64,000 nucleotides of DNA from Moorena sp. SIOASIH (GTDB taxonomy: Bacteria > Cyanobacteriota > Cyanobacteriia > Cyanobacteriales > Coleofasciculaceae). The position numbers and the translations under genes were made by a program. Of the stretch, positions 8,307 through 16,951 are shown one piece after another. Positions within the stretch are counted from its first letter, which is position 1, and every line of letters begins with the position of its first letter. The stretch lies in NCBI RefSeq assembly GCF_010671925.1, contig NZ_JAAHIH010000005.1, positions 1,044,073-1,108,072 of the forward strand. The letters are read 5' to 3'. A model generated the notes under the pieces. The model was not told the origin of the DNA. It did not search any database and saw only the letters and a program-made list of their open reading frames with translations.

Positions 8307-9536
8307 CTACAAAAGCCCGAGACTCTGATTAGACCTAAAACCAGGAAAGATTTGGGCTAAATTGGAGTCTCCAATCTCCATATGTTCCCTTAGCACAGGC
8401 ATCAGCACGTCACGAAAATCGGTAGTTACTGCTAAGTCCCGTTTTTCATACAACTGGGACTCAGCCAAACCGGGCCACTCTCCATAGACCTTACCACCGC
8501 GAACTCCTCCACCCAAGACCCAGATCACATTCCCGTGTCCATGGTCAGTACCCTTGTTACCATTCTCTGCCAGGGTACGACCAAATTCTGACATCACCAC
8601 AATCACAGTATCGGCATAAATCGGTTCTAAGGCTTTGACTAGAGTAGCCAAGCCAAGCCCCAGAGGCTTAAGTTTTCGAGCGAGCTGTCCTTGACTACCT
8701 CCCTGGTTAACATGAGTATCCCAGTCACCTAAGGCCAAAAATGCCATTTGGGTCTTAGCATCCCCCACCATCAGCTTGGCTAATTTTCGGCTATCACCAA
8801 CAAATTTAGAGGAAGGTGGTGCTCCCCGGTTAGCTGCCATCATTTCTTCGTTTAGCTCAGCCAGCAGTATCTTCCGTGCCTCACTTCCTTCCTGATAAGC
8901 CCGATTAATAGCATCATTACCACGATAGAGCTGATCAAAGGCCGCATCAATTTGGGGACGGTCTACAGGCAGCTTGTGATTATAATTTCTCCCCATCGGT
9001 AAATTAGCCACTGGCATCTGACCGGATAGAATCCGTGGCGTTGTTGTGCCCATATTCACCGCTTGAGTTGGTATTTCCTTGGGAATCGTCCCTAATAGTC
9101 GATTCATCCAGCCATCATCTGTACTCTTAATGCCTGGGGTGCCACTTTCCATGTAATCCTGAGCATCGAAATGGGAGCGAGTAGAGTCTGGTGAACCACT
9201 GGCGTGAACAAAGGCTAAACTTTTCTGTTTCCAAAGAGGCATCAGATCAGCTAGAGCTGGATGTAAGCCAAAGTAACCATCTAAATCCAAGACTCCCCCT
9301 TTTTCCCCGGTGCGAGGAATCGCAATTCTCGGTCGCGCTTGGTAGTAATCAGCGTCTTGGTATGGCACAACTACATTCAGTCCATCTACCCCACCCCGCA
9401 GGAAAATAACAATCAGTCGCTTACGGTGATTAGTATTTGCTGTATTTGCTAATCCTCTAGCTACCCAACTTCCCATAGAGATAATTCCCCCAGCAGTTAT
9501 AAGGCTAGCTTGTTGTAATAATTTGCGTCTTTTCAT
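8307..9536 (-). CDS. DUF1501 family exported protein
   Basis: A 409-residue protein. It begins MKRRKLLQQASLITAGGI, a twin-arginine export signal with hydrophobic core, so it is probably moved folded across the membrane. The body has FLRGGVDGLNVVVPY, FGLHPAL, SRSHFDAQDYMESG, SEFGRTLAENGNKGTDHGHG and the glycine-rich WVLGGGVRGG, typical of DUF1501, which is related to the alkaline-phosphatase/sulfatase fold and is thought to bind metal. It lies downstream of a DUF1800 gene on the same strand, the usual partner. The substrate is unknown. The gap between the two genes is filled with heptamer repeats, so co-transcription is uncertain. Confidence 0.88.
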   Translation of the reverse strand: MKRRKLLQQASLITAGGIISMGSWVARGLANTANTNHRKRLIVIFLRGGVDGLNVVVPYQDADYYQARPRIAIPRTGEKGGVLDLDGYFGLHPALADLMPLWKQKSLAFVHASGSPDSTRSHFDAQDYMESGTPGIKSTDDGWMNRLLGTIPKEIPTQAVNMGTTTPRILSGQMPVANLPMGRNYNHKLPVDRPQIDAAFDQLYRGNDAINRAYQEGSEARKILLAELNEEMMAANRGAPPSSKFVGDSRKLAKLMVGDAKTQMAFLALGDWDTHVNQGGSQGQLARKLKPLGLGLATLVKALEPIYADTVIVVMSEFGRTLAENGNKGTDHGHGNVIWVLGGGVRGGKVYGEWPGLAESQLYEKRDLAVTTDFRDVLMPVLREHMEIGDSNLAQIFPGFRSNQSLGLL

Positions 9537-9545
9537 TGTTTTTTT

Positions 9546-10097
9546 TTATAGCATAGGGAACAGGGAACAGCGGATCTGGGAACAGGGAGCAGGGAGCAGG
9601 GAACAGGGAGCAGGGAGCAGGGAGCAGGGAGCAGGGAGCAGGGAGCAGGGAGCAGTGAGCAGGTAATAGGGGAAAAATACTGTGGTTATCATAGCTATGA
9701 AAACCGCTATAAATTTATTTGATAACAATCGCAAATTTTGAATTAAAAATTGATTTAAAATTAAATTTTTTTAATTGCAATTTACAACTAACAAATCATA
9801 ATTTATCAGTCATAATTTATCAGTCATCCTTCAAAAAGGATAGCGTTTCTCAGACTTATGAGGTGTATAGCGGTTTTGTAGCTAGTAAGGTACAAGTTTT
9901 AGGGAGCAGTGAGCAGTGAGCAGTGAACAGTAAAAAGGTAAAAAATTTTGTGTACCTGATTAGACTAAAAACCGCTATATTGTTTCTTTTGCCTTTTGCC
10001 TTTTGCCTTTTGCCTTTTGCCTTTTGCCTACTCCCTACTCCCTACTCCCTACTCCCTATTCCCTATTCCCTGTTCCCTATTCCCTGTTCCCTAAGAT
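9546..10097. repeat. Short tandem heptamer arrays between DUF1501 and DUF1800 genes
   Basis: About 9556-9665 is mostly GGGAGCA/GGGAACA units. About 9985-10095 is GCCTTTT, then CTACTCC and CTGTTCC units. Between them an ACCGCTAT motif occurs in both orientations near 9700, 9868 and 9970, hinting at one or more small inverted elements. No gene is seen. Confidence 0.8.
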
Positions 10098-10098
10098 A

Positions 10099-11610
10099 TT
10101 ACCGATACATCATTTCTGGACTCCCCAAAATCAAGGCGGCCCTTAGCTTAGCTGGACTAGTCTCGATGACTTCTTTGGTTTGGTCAGAAAAATGATTGGC
10201 TAGGGTTTTTCTGAGTTGGACAGCATCTACAGGTTTACGCTTTTCTTTAGGTTGACGCTGCTCGAAATTACCATTGGCTAATGCAGTGGCAAAGCTGACC
10301 CGGCGAATCATCCCATCTGGACTGAGCCAAGCCTTCTCAGTGTTTTTGTAACCATTGGGAGTTGGGCAGCCGTAGATGGGCATTCCTAGCTGACGGATAA
10401 TACCAGAGAGGGTTTTCCATTTGGGCTTTTTACTCCCTGTAGCTCGCACTGCTGAGATGATGTAGTGATAGGGGGATTTAAATTTACTGTTGTAATACTG
10501 AGTGTCCCAAAATTCAGGGCTTTGAAATAGGGTTTTGAGAACCTTACGAATATCCCCATCGGTCTTCAAAAAGCGTTGGGCTAGAGTGTCTACTAGCTTT
10601 GCTGGTGGCTGATCAGCTACAAAGTACTGGGCTAATTTGTAGCTAATGTAATGGGCGGTGGAGGGATGACGAGCCAGGAGGTCTAGGGCTTGCTCTCCTT
10701 CTAGGCTGCCACTACCTGGAATCGGTGTACCCAGCAAAACCTTATCACTGTAATCATGGCGCTTACTTTGGAAATAAAATCCCCTACTGTCACCGTGCTT
10801 ACCCTCACGGTCAGTAGTCCAGCCAGTCAAGATCCGCGCTAAGGTAATTACATCCTCTTGGGTGTAGCCACCATCTACTCCTAGGGTGTGGAGTTCCATC
10901 AGTTCCCGAGCATAGTTTTCATTAAGCCCTTTGTATCGACCACGAGCTCCTGGACTTCCTGGTGCAGTGTTTTGGTGGTTGTCTAAATAGAAGAGCATGG
11001 CGGGATGGTGAGCTGTAGCACCTAACAAATCCCGAAAACGACCAAGGGCATGGGGTCTAATGGCATCTTGTTCAAAGGAGCTAACCCAGATCCGATTCAA
11101 TCCCTTGCTATCAAAAACATTGAAGTGGTTGAACCAGAAGTCTACCATTACTTCCTGAAGCTGTTTAGGGCTAGCGATCGCTCTGATTAAACGGGCTTCT
11201 AATCCCTGCTGCCTAGGTATTTGCGATCGCTTTTGAGCCTGCTTGCGCTGTTGCTGACTCAGCTGCCGTTTCTTTTTACCTTGTGGTGGTGCATAGGCTT
11301 TCCATACCTCCACTGGATTCAGTTCAAGGGTTTCTAAATCATTGAGTTGTTTCCTAAGTGGTGGCGGTTCAGGGATAGATTCTGGGGAAAGCTGGGACTG
11401 AATATAGGCATCAACCCCCATGGATTTCACCCGTTCGATGTCCCCAGGGCGAGGACCAAAACTAACGCGATTGAGGACATGTAATACTTTCGGGTTAGTG
11501 GATAAACTGGCTGCGTGCCAGGGCTTGGGTAGTTCCCAGAGGAGGATGACTGCCAAGATTAGCCCTAAGAGCCAGTAGACAGGCTTAAGGTTCAATTTTC
11601 CCAGATACAT
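10099..11610 (-). CDS. DUF1800 family protein
   Basis: A 503-residue protein with an N-terminal membrane anchor or signal (VYWLLGLILAVILLWELP). Family features follow in order: LNRVSFGPRPGDIERVKSMG, MVDFWFNHFNVFD (about 155-170), NYARELMELHTLGVDGGYTQ, ILTGWTT, and a C-terminal QLGMPIYGCPTPNGYKNT with WLSPDGMIRR. DUF1800 proteins nearly always neighbour DUF1501 genes, as here; the pair is exported, and its biochemical role is not established. A basic KKKRQLSQQQRKQAQKRSQ insert at about residue 115 seems specific to this copy. Confidence 0.86.
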   Translation of the reverse strand: MYLGKLNLKPVYWLLGLILAVILLWELPKPWHAASLSTNPKVLHVLNRVSFGPRPGDIERVKSMGVDAYIQSQLSPESIPEPPPLRKQLNDLETLELNPVEVWKAYAPPQGKKKRQLSQQQRKQAQKRSQIPRQQGLEARLIRAIASPKQLQEVMVDFWFNHFNVFDSKGLNRIWVSSFEQDAIRPHALGRFRDLLGATAHHPAMLFYLDNHQNTAPGSPGARGRYKGLNENYARELMELHTLGVDGGYTQEDVITLARILTGWTTDREGKHGDSRGFYFQSKRHDYSDKVLLGTPIPGSGSLEGEQALDLLARHPSTAHYISYKLAQYFVADQPPAKLVDTLAQRFLKTDGDIRKVLKTLFQSPEFWDTQYYNSKFKSPYHYIISAVRATGSKKPKWKTLSGIIRQLGMPIYGCPTPNGYKNTEKAWLSPDGMIRRVSFATALANGNFEQRQPKEKRKPVDAVQLRKTLANHFSDQTKEVIETSPAKLRAALILGSPEMMYR

Positions 11611-12211
11611 TGGTTTTAGGGAGTAGGGAGTAGGGAGTAGGGAGTAGGGGGAAGAGTTTTGTTACTAGTGGTTTCACCGCACGGGCAGGGGGGAGTAGAA
11701 AAAAATCCTGTGCACCTCACTCGTGATCATAATTGGGCTTGATTAGTTCCTCAACACTGAGGGATCTCGCCAGTGGATGATCAGCCACAATTGCCTTTGG
11801 CAGTGCCTTTGGTAGACTGGTCTGGATGCAACTGCTGACCTTCATCCTTTTTTTCATACTAATGGTATTCGCTAGATAGTGGACAGAGCTATACAACTAG
11901 CTCTCAGTAGATGACCAGTGAATCAGCGACCTTAGGCGTAGCGAGAGGCAAATGCGATTGACCAAAGGTCACGCTTCGCGAACGCATGGTGCAGCAGCAG
12001 AAAAGTCTGGCAACGATCAAGCCCATCCCATCACTAGATGTTCAGCCGTTGCTCAGCCCGAAGATACCGGAAGTGGGGTACTTTACCTAACTCTCTTTTC
12101 GCTTCAAGCATTAAAATATTAAGAATTGTGTCTAAGTCTTGCTAGAGATTAGTCAGGAACGGATGCAAGACATCAGCAATTCTATATATTCACATCCAAA
12201 ACAGAAACAAA
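11611..12211. other. Intergenic region, no gene seen
   Basis: Starts with a few GGGAGTA heptamers (11620-11655). At 11936-11985 is a copy of the iterated GGCGTAGCGAG...CGCTTCGCGAACGC palindrome. The remainder has no supported frame. The last 100 bases should hold the promoter of the 12212 gene, but I cannot point to it. Confidence 0.45.
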
Positions 12212-12475
12212 ATGGCAAAACATACTAAGGCTTTCATGTCCCGAACCGTAAAAAAGAATCAGCCTACTGGGGTCAAGTACATGACCAAAAACCAAATGGA
12301 GTACTATATGGGTGCTAAACTGCTGGAAATTGGGGTTGAACCGAAATCAGCTATTTATCGATGGTCAGTAGAAACCAAAGAAAACGATAACGAGGAAGTT
12401 TGGACTTACGCTGCCTACTGGGGAGATTCCAAAGAGCAACTATTGCAAGAGGAGCAGGAATCAAAAGACAATTGA
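12212..12475 (+). CDS. Hypothetical protein, 87 aa
   Basis: I do not recognise this protein. It is soluble, basic at the start (AKHTKAFMSRTVKKNQP) and acidic at the end (KEQLLQEEQESKDN), with a central MEYYMGAKLLEIGVEPK and YRWSVETKENDNEEVWTYA segment. No signal or membrane helix. The region upstream of ATG is A-rich with no clear ribosome site. It has normal codon use and is followed directly by heptamer arrays. Confidence 0.55.
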   Translation: MAKHTKAFMSRTVKKNQPTGVKYMTKNQMEYYMGAKLLEIGVEPKSAIYRWSVETKENDNEEVWTYAAYWGDSKEQLLQEEQESKDN

Positions 12476-12534
12476 TATTGCATTTCCCAGGGAAAGGCAA
12501 GAGCCAAGAGTGTGGGTAGAGGGGGTAGTGTGGG

Positions 12535-12655
12535 GAAAGGGGGGATTCCTATTGCCTATTGCCTATTGCCTCTTGCCTATTGCCTCTTGCCTTTTGCCTT
12601 TTGCCTTTTGCCTACTCCCTACTCCCTACTCCCTGTTCCCTACTCCCTATTCCCT
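12535..12655. repeat. Heptamer tandem repeats
   Basis: Runs of CCTATTG, CCTTTTG and CTACTCC/CTGTTCC units. Same repeat classes as at 9.6-10.1 kb. Confidence 0.8.
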
Positions 12656-12696
12656 TTCCTATTGATATTACTGCAAACCCCACCCATCGTTTACTT

Positions 12697-13113
12697 CTAG
12701 GATTTTTGCAAATCAATACAGTCATTAGCTAACTGGTCAGCTTCAAGGTTTTGGGTTTTGTTAATCCAGATTAATTCATAGAAATCCAGTTTATCAAGAA
12801 GGGTTTTGGCTCGGCTGTGAAAGCTAACTAAATTGTTGTTTTTAACCATATAATCCCCATGGAGCTGGTTAATTACTAGTTCGCAATCCCCATAGATTTT
12901 GGCTTGTTTTGCTCCAAGCTTTATAATTTTCTGTAGTCCAAGGATTAGTCCCATATACTCAGCTTGGTTCTGGGTAGTAAATCCTAAGTATTGAGAGACT
13001 GGATAAACTTCACCTTGGTACTGAATTATAGCACCACAGGCGGATTGATTAGTGCGTCTTTTGCTGACACCATCGAAATGAATAATAGCAAGATTATTCG
13101 ATTTATCTGTCAT
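12697..13113 (-). CDS. RNase H-like (ribonuclease HI family) protein
   Basis: A 138-residue RNase H fold. The four acidic positions can be seen: IIHFDGVSKR (Asp), NQAEYMGLILGLQ (Glu), IYGDCELVINQ (Asp) and NLEADQLANDC (Asp). This matches the short stand-alone class rather than E. coli RnhA, which has a basic loop. The likely role is cutting RNA in RNA-DNA hybrids, perhaps in repair or R-loop removal; substrate is inferred. It is followed by heptamers and preceded by a heptamer MITE, so it is probably a single-gene unit. Confidence 0.82.
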   Translation of the reverse strand: MTDKSNNLAIIHFDGVSKRRTNQSACGAIIQYQGEVYPVSQYLGFTTQNQAEYMGLILGLQKIIKLGAKQAKIYGDCELVINQLHGDYMVKNNNLVSFHSRAKTLLDKLDFYELIWINKTQNLEADQLANDCIDLQKS

Positions 13114-13154
13114 GATATTGTTTAGATTTTAAGGTGGGCAAAAACCGTTTGGTT

Positions 13155-13377
<223 letters not shown>

Positions 13378-13408
13378 CTTTGCCCACCCTACTGTAATTG
13401 GTATTTTT

Positions 13409-14476
13409 TTACTGTCGAGCTACTTCTGTTGTATTCACCTGCCAAATTTTAATCGTCCGATCAAATCCCCCAGTAGCCAGAAAACGTCCATCCCGACTAA
13501 AGGCAACGGATTGTACCCAATCTTGATGTCCAGTCAACCAAGCAATCTGCTGACCAGTGTTCAAATTCCACAACCGAACCCCATCACGACTAGCACTAGC
13601 GAGAATTGTGCCATTAACTGGATTAATTGCGATCGCACGAATCTTTCCAGTATGTTTGGTCAAGGTATACTTAAGCTGCCAAGTCTGCGTATCCCAGACC
13701 CTAATCTTACCGTCATAACCACTGCTTACTAGGGTTCTACCATTAGGGGTAAAGGCAAGAGCACTAGTGATACCTTGATGAGCGGGAATAACGTAAAGCG
13801 GTTGTCCTGTGTTCAGATTCCAAATTTTAATTGTGCCATCCTTGAGTCCACTGACCAGGGTTTCGGCCTTGGGATGAATTGCTAGGGAATAGGTTGGATG
13901 ATCAAAATCTGCCAGATTGTAAAGGGGACGTTGGTTTCTGAGGTCCCACACCCGAATACCATCCAATCCCCCAGTCACTAACACCTTACTATCTGAGGTC
14001 ATAGCTAGGGAAAGCAAATTGCTAGTATGCCCTAGAAAAGTACGGGTATAGTCTCCTGTGTAGTCTTCCTGATTCCATTGCCACAAATTGACCCCACCAT
14101 CCTCCCCGACACTAGCCAGTATTGTCCCATCAGCACTAAAAGCCATGTCAGCCACTGAGGTTTGGTGTACTCGCAGGCTATCAATTTCACGACCGGTTTT
14201 CAGCCACCATAATTTCAGATGGGCATCACTCCTGCTCCCCCCACTGAGTAGCACTCGCCCACTAGGACTAAATGACAAAGTATCCACAGCAGTAGAATGG
14301 GCTTCAATGGTACGCACTAATTGAGGAGTTCTCCAAGATTGAGCCTGGGATGAAGCCATTTCCGGCATCGCTCCAACCATTAGCCCCAGTCTTGATTCCC
14401 TAGCGTAGGTGGTACTGGTGACCACTGCCATGATCCCGATCACAGTTCCCAAAATCGCCAACGGTGTTTTTTTCAT
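13409..14476 (-). CDS. WD40-repeat protein with signal peptide
   Basis: A 355-residue protein. The first about 25 residues (LAILGTVIGIMAVVTSTTYA) look like a Sec signal, so it should be periplasmic. Seven WD40 repeats follow, one complete propeller, with clear HxGH...WD-type units: FSPSGRVLLSGGS, FSADGTILASVGEDGGVNLW, FTPNGRTLVSSGYDGKIRVW and FSRDGRFLATGGFDRTIKIW. It should act as a binding scaffold. Its ATG overlaps the stop of the upstream MerR gene (ATGA), so the two are translationally coupled. Confidence 0.87.
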   Translation of the reverse strand: MKKTPLAILGTVIGIMAVVTSTTYARESRLGLMVGAMPEMASSQAQSWRTPQLVRTIEAHSTAVDTLSFSPSGRVLLSGGSRSDAHLKLWWLKTGREIDSLRVHQTSVADMAFSADGTILASVGEDGGVNLWQWNQEDYTGDYTRTFLGHTSNLLSLAMTSDSKVLVTGGLDGIRVWDLRNQRPLYNLADFDHPTYSLAIHPKAETLVSGLKDGTIKIWNLNTGQPLYVIPAHQGITSALAFTPNGRTLVSSGYDGKIRVWDTQTWQLKYTLTKHTGKIRAIAINPVNGTILASASRDGVRLWNLNTGQQIAWLTGHQDWVQSVAFSRDGRFLATGGFDRTIKIWQVNTTEVARQ

Positions 14477-14955
14477 TCTGGTTGTTCGCGTAGCGTGGCC
14501 TTTTGGCCAAGGTTAGGGCAAATCGTCTTACTTTTCAGCGCGTCAGGGGGATGTTCTTGCCAACCGGAAATTATACCCAACAACTCGGACTTTAGTAGTT
14601 CCAATGCTTCTATTTGTTCGGTGATTGCCTCAATCTTGAGCAGTAGATGCTGCTTAACTGCTCCACAAGGTAACTCACCAAAGTCATGGATTTTGAGGAT
14701 GTCTTGAATCTCACTAAGGCTAAGTCCTAGGGATTGGGCACGTTTTATAAAAGCCAGTCGATTCAACACCTGCCTCGTAAACAGGCGATAGCCGGAAGGG
14801 GAGCGGGTTGTGACTGGCGTAAGCAGACCAATCTCTTCGTAATAGCGAATGGTCTTCACGGGCAACCCGCTATGACTAGCTACCTGACCAATTTTGAGCC
14901 AGTCCTCTGAATTGGCCAAAAGGTCATTGGTAATTGGTAATTGGTAACTGACCAC
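14473..14955 (-). CDS. MerR-family transcriptional regulator
   Basis: 160 residues. LKIGQVASHSGLPVKTIRYY and EEIGLLTPVTTRSPSGYRLF form the MerR winged helix. A long dimer helix follows (QHLLLKIEAITEQIEALELL). Cysteines lie at 'LPCGAVKQ' before that helix and 'ICPNLG' near the end, as in heavy-metal members, but the metal is not clear. The first 18 residues come from heptamer-like DNA (GTAATTG units); a TTG start at 'LANSEDW' is possible. The last residues (KATLREQPE) come from an iterated palindrome at 14484-14513, so the native C-terminus has been replaced. It probably controls the coupled WD40 gene. Confidence 0.85.
   Translation of the reverse strand: MVSYQLPITNDLLANSEDWLKIGQVASHSGLPVKTIRYYEEIGLLTPVTTRSPSGYRLFTRQVLNRLAFIKRAQSLGLSLSEIQDILKIHDFGELPCGAVKQHLLLKIEAITEQIEALELLKSELLGIISGWQEHPPDALKSKTICPNLGQKATLREQPE
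14484..14513. repeat. Iterated TTCGCGTAGCGTGGCC palindrome
   Basis: GTTCGCGTAGCGTGGCCTTT and its return arm GGCCAAGG. Copies with small changes: about 325, 16291-16315 and 42706-42730. Here it encodes the end of the MerR protein. Confidence 0.7.
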
Positions 14956-15029
14956 TGATAACTATGCTCTCCCCTCTGTTTCCCCTATTGCCTTAGGGAT
15001 GAACAGTTTGATCTTAAAACAGCCTGAAC

Positions 15030-15341
15030 CTATCGAGGTGGTTGACGTCGAGGTTGTTGACGCTTGACAGCACTCAACATCGGTAATGGTGGACGGGAAG
15101 AACTGGGGGGAAGATACCGCTCCACAGGTTGCTCAGCCAGTTCAGTTTGCTGACTTTGGCTTTGCCACCAACGGACTGCCACTGCTATTGCTACCATCAT
15201 CAGTCCAAAACTGAATAATGACCAGCGTCCGCCGACACCACCAATCACAGCATCCACCGCTCCCATAATCACGATGAAGCCTGAGATTGGCTCTTTACGG
15301 TAAGCTGACTTCAACACTCGATGCCATAAAGCATTTATCAC
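15030..15341 (-). CDS. Small membrane protein, function unknown
   Basis: 103 residues. The N-terminal part has a basic RKEPISGF turn and two likely membrane helices (GFIVIMGAVDAVIGGVGG and WSLFSFGLMMVAIAVAVRWW). The C-terminal 45 residues are rich in Pro, Gln and Arg (SSSRPPLPM, QQPRRQPPR) and are probably disordered in the cytoplasm. I recall similar small proteins only in cyanobacteria, but cannot name a family. Confidence 0.65.
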   Translation of the reverse strand: MINALWHRVLKSAYRKEPISGFIVIMGAVDAVIGGVGGRWSLFSFGLMMVAIAVAVRWWQSQSQQTELAEQPVERYLPPSSSRPPLPMLSAVKRQQPRRQPPR

Positions 15342-15392
15342 GGCTTACTACTTACTCTATTTCACAGATTTACTTCTTTTGTAACAGAATAG

Positions 15393-15823
15393 TTGACACT
15401 CCCCGCCCTTGAAGGACGGGGATTCTTAGTTCTACGACACGCCTTAAAATTAGCTATCCAGCAAAGGCAATATTTAAGCCAAATACCCGTTCATGCATAA
15501 CCAAGTATCGAGCCTAATTTAACTAATCCCAGTGGGCTTATCTCCCTAAGCGTTGGGCATTTCCCCGTTCCCGTGTGCCCCACGGTACGTTATATATTTT
15601 GAATTTGCTACTTTACTGGTTTTCGGTATCTGTTAAGATCCATGCGTATAGCGAGGTTTTTCGCGCCTCGTGTACTAGCATCGCTTTACGTCGTTATTAA
15701 TTGAGGTAGTACCGACGAATCCTACCTGTGCTAGGCTACACACTTAATATATTATACACCTTTTTCTAATAAATTCTGGAAAAGCCGCCCTAAAAGGGCA
15801 AGGCTTGAGACCCATTATTTTGG
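15393..15823. mobile_element. Non-autonomous IS200/IS605-type element, copy 2
   Basis: Same design as 7667-8073: TTGACACTCCCCGCCC with hairpin CCGCCCTTGAAGGACGGGG at one end, GCCGCCC/GGGCAAGGC hairpin and TTATTTTGG at the other, and a shared GTGTGCCCCAC internal motif. No transposase frame. It fills the gap between the membrane protein and high-light-inducible genes. Confidence 0.7.
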
Positions 15824-16054
15824 TCAGAAGTGCCCAACTAGAGCACTAACTTAGTTGGAGGACTTCACTGTTATTGAGAGAGATATATATAATTCTTCGA
15901 TATCCCCAGAGCAACCGGGAAATTTAAGATCAATTTCGCCAATCCTTGAAACCATGGCAGCGTTTATTCTTGAAAGCGCTTACAGGAGTAGGCCAGTAGC
16001 TTAAGCGACTCTCCTACTGACCTACTCTCCCACTGACCTACTCTGGGACTAGTT

Positions 16055-16243
16055 TTACTGTAAGCCTAACCAGGTTAATAAGTCTTGACCAGTAAAGTAT
16101 TCAATTGCCAGAGTCAAAATAAAACCAATCATGGCAGCTCTACCATTCAAGCGTTCTGCGTAATCATTAAACCCAAACTTAGGTGACTGGAGTTGAGGGA
16201 CTTTAGAGGGTTGGGGTTGCGTCATAGTGATAAAAGTTGCCAA
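16055..16243 (-). CDS. High-light-inducible protein (CAB/ELIP/HLIP family)
   Basis: A 62-residue one-helix chlorophyll-binding protein. The signature FGFNDYAERLNGRAAMIGF carries the Glu and Asn/Arg that bind chlorophyll and pair helices, and LTLAIEYFTGQ completes the helix. These proteins sit in the thylakoid, protect photosystem assembly and are switched on in strong light. Two ATGs are possible: 16243 and 16225 (MTQPQPSKVPQ). The second gives the more usual N-terminus. This gene is strong evidence for a cyanobacterium. Confidence 0.92.
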   Translation of the reverse strand: MATFITMTQPQPSKVPQLQSPKFGFNDYAERLNGRAAMIGFILTLAIEYFTGQDLLTWLGLQ

Positions 16244-16284
16244 GCTATAGTAGAGTTACGTGAAGTACCCTAGCCTGCTTCGCT

Positions 16285-16345
16285 GAGAATGCGTTCGCGT
16301 AGCGTGGCCTACGGCCATGGGATTGCTCGCATTCTCAACTCAATC
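16285..16345. repeat. Hairpin with iterated palindrome
   Basis: Outer arms GAGAATGCG and CGCATTCTC enclose the TTCGCGTAGCGTGGCCTACG palindrome. It lies just upstream of the high-light-inducible gene and may be the end of the transposon remnant next to it. Confidence 0.5.
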
Positions 16346-16349
16346 AGGG

Positions 16350-16505
16350 ACGGTCTTATTCGTCTTTCGGGTTTCCCGTTTCATCCGCCGATGCCTCAAA
16401 CAGCAAGCTGCAATACGGTCTTACTCAGCGTCCACAGGCAGACATCCGCCTTCCGCAGACGTATAGTTTACTCGACAGACTCACCTTGGAATTACAGCAC
16501 TATGG
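16350..16505 (-). pseudogene. Possible TnpB (IS200/IS605) C-terminal remnant
   Basis: On the minus strand one reads YVCGRRMSACGR, a stop, and then ASADETGNPKDE before a stop. The pairing of a Cys-x-Cys-like zone with a final 'ETGNP' tail is what I know from cyanobacterial TnpB ends. Only about 50 codons survive, with a stop inside, so the call is tentative. The DNA to about 16690 shows nothing else I can name. Confidence 0.35.
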
Positions 16506-16699
16506 CTAACCAGCCGGGGCAAGTCTCTTCCCTGAGCTCTGCTAGTACTTTGTACACCTAATGGCCTAAAAACTGATAGGATATTAGACCATTTGTAAGC
16601 TAGCCTTTTAGTCAGTCAGGCGGGTCAGCAACCATCTTTATTCTAACATGAACCGTGATGATTTGTCATCAAAAGTTGTCGTCTCGCTATCCATCCTAG

Positions 16700-16845
16700 A
16701 GACGAAACCGATAGATAGGGTCGCCTTAATCAAAAAGTTTTAACCAAAGGTGCGCTTGACCCGTAATTAAATTCGCCACGGGTCGCACCTCTTTTATGCA
16801 TAGCCGACTAACCATAAAGGCGACCCTATCCTTACGGTAACTTCA
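16700..16845. mobile_element. Palindromic MITE (AGACGAAACC family), copy 1
   Basis: Left end AGACGAAACC, right end TTACGGTAACTTCA, with inner inverted arms GATAGGGTCGCCTTA and TAAAGGCGACCCTATC. A shorter copy with the same two ends but different inner arms interrupts the intron maturase at 28951-29054. A GGTGCG...CGCACC palindrome (16749-16789) is nested in the centre. Confidence 0.72.
16749..16789. repeat. Dispersed GGTGCG...CGCACC palindrome, copy 2
   Basis: Same 41-bp sequence as at 3027-3067 and, like it, placed in the middle of a different MITE. Confidence 0.8.
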
Positions 16846-16951
16846 ACACCCTGGAAGAGGGTGGGGAATTCCGCGAGTTTTGTTAACTTTACTAATTTTA
16901 ACATTTAGATCATATTTAAATACAGCACCAGTAAGCCAAAGAGGTAAAAGC

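Noticed and set aside
16289..16561. 90-codon plus-strand frame.
   Set aside because: It overlaps an iterated palindrome and the likely TnpB tail on the other strand, and has no recognisable domain.
16846..16951. Upstream extension of alanine dehydrogenase from ATG 16880.
   Set aside because: The family begins at MEIGVPKE; the extension has no homology and the ribosome site fits ATG 16952.
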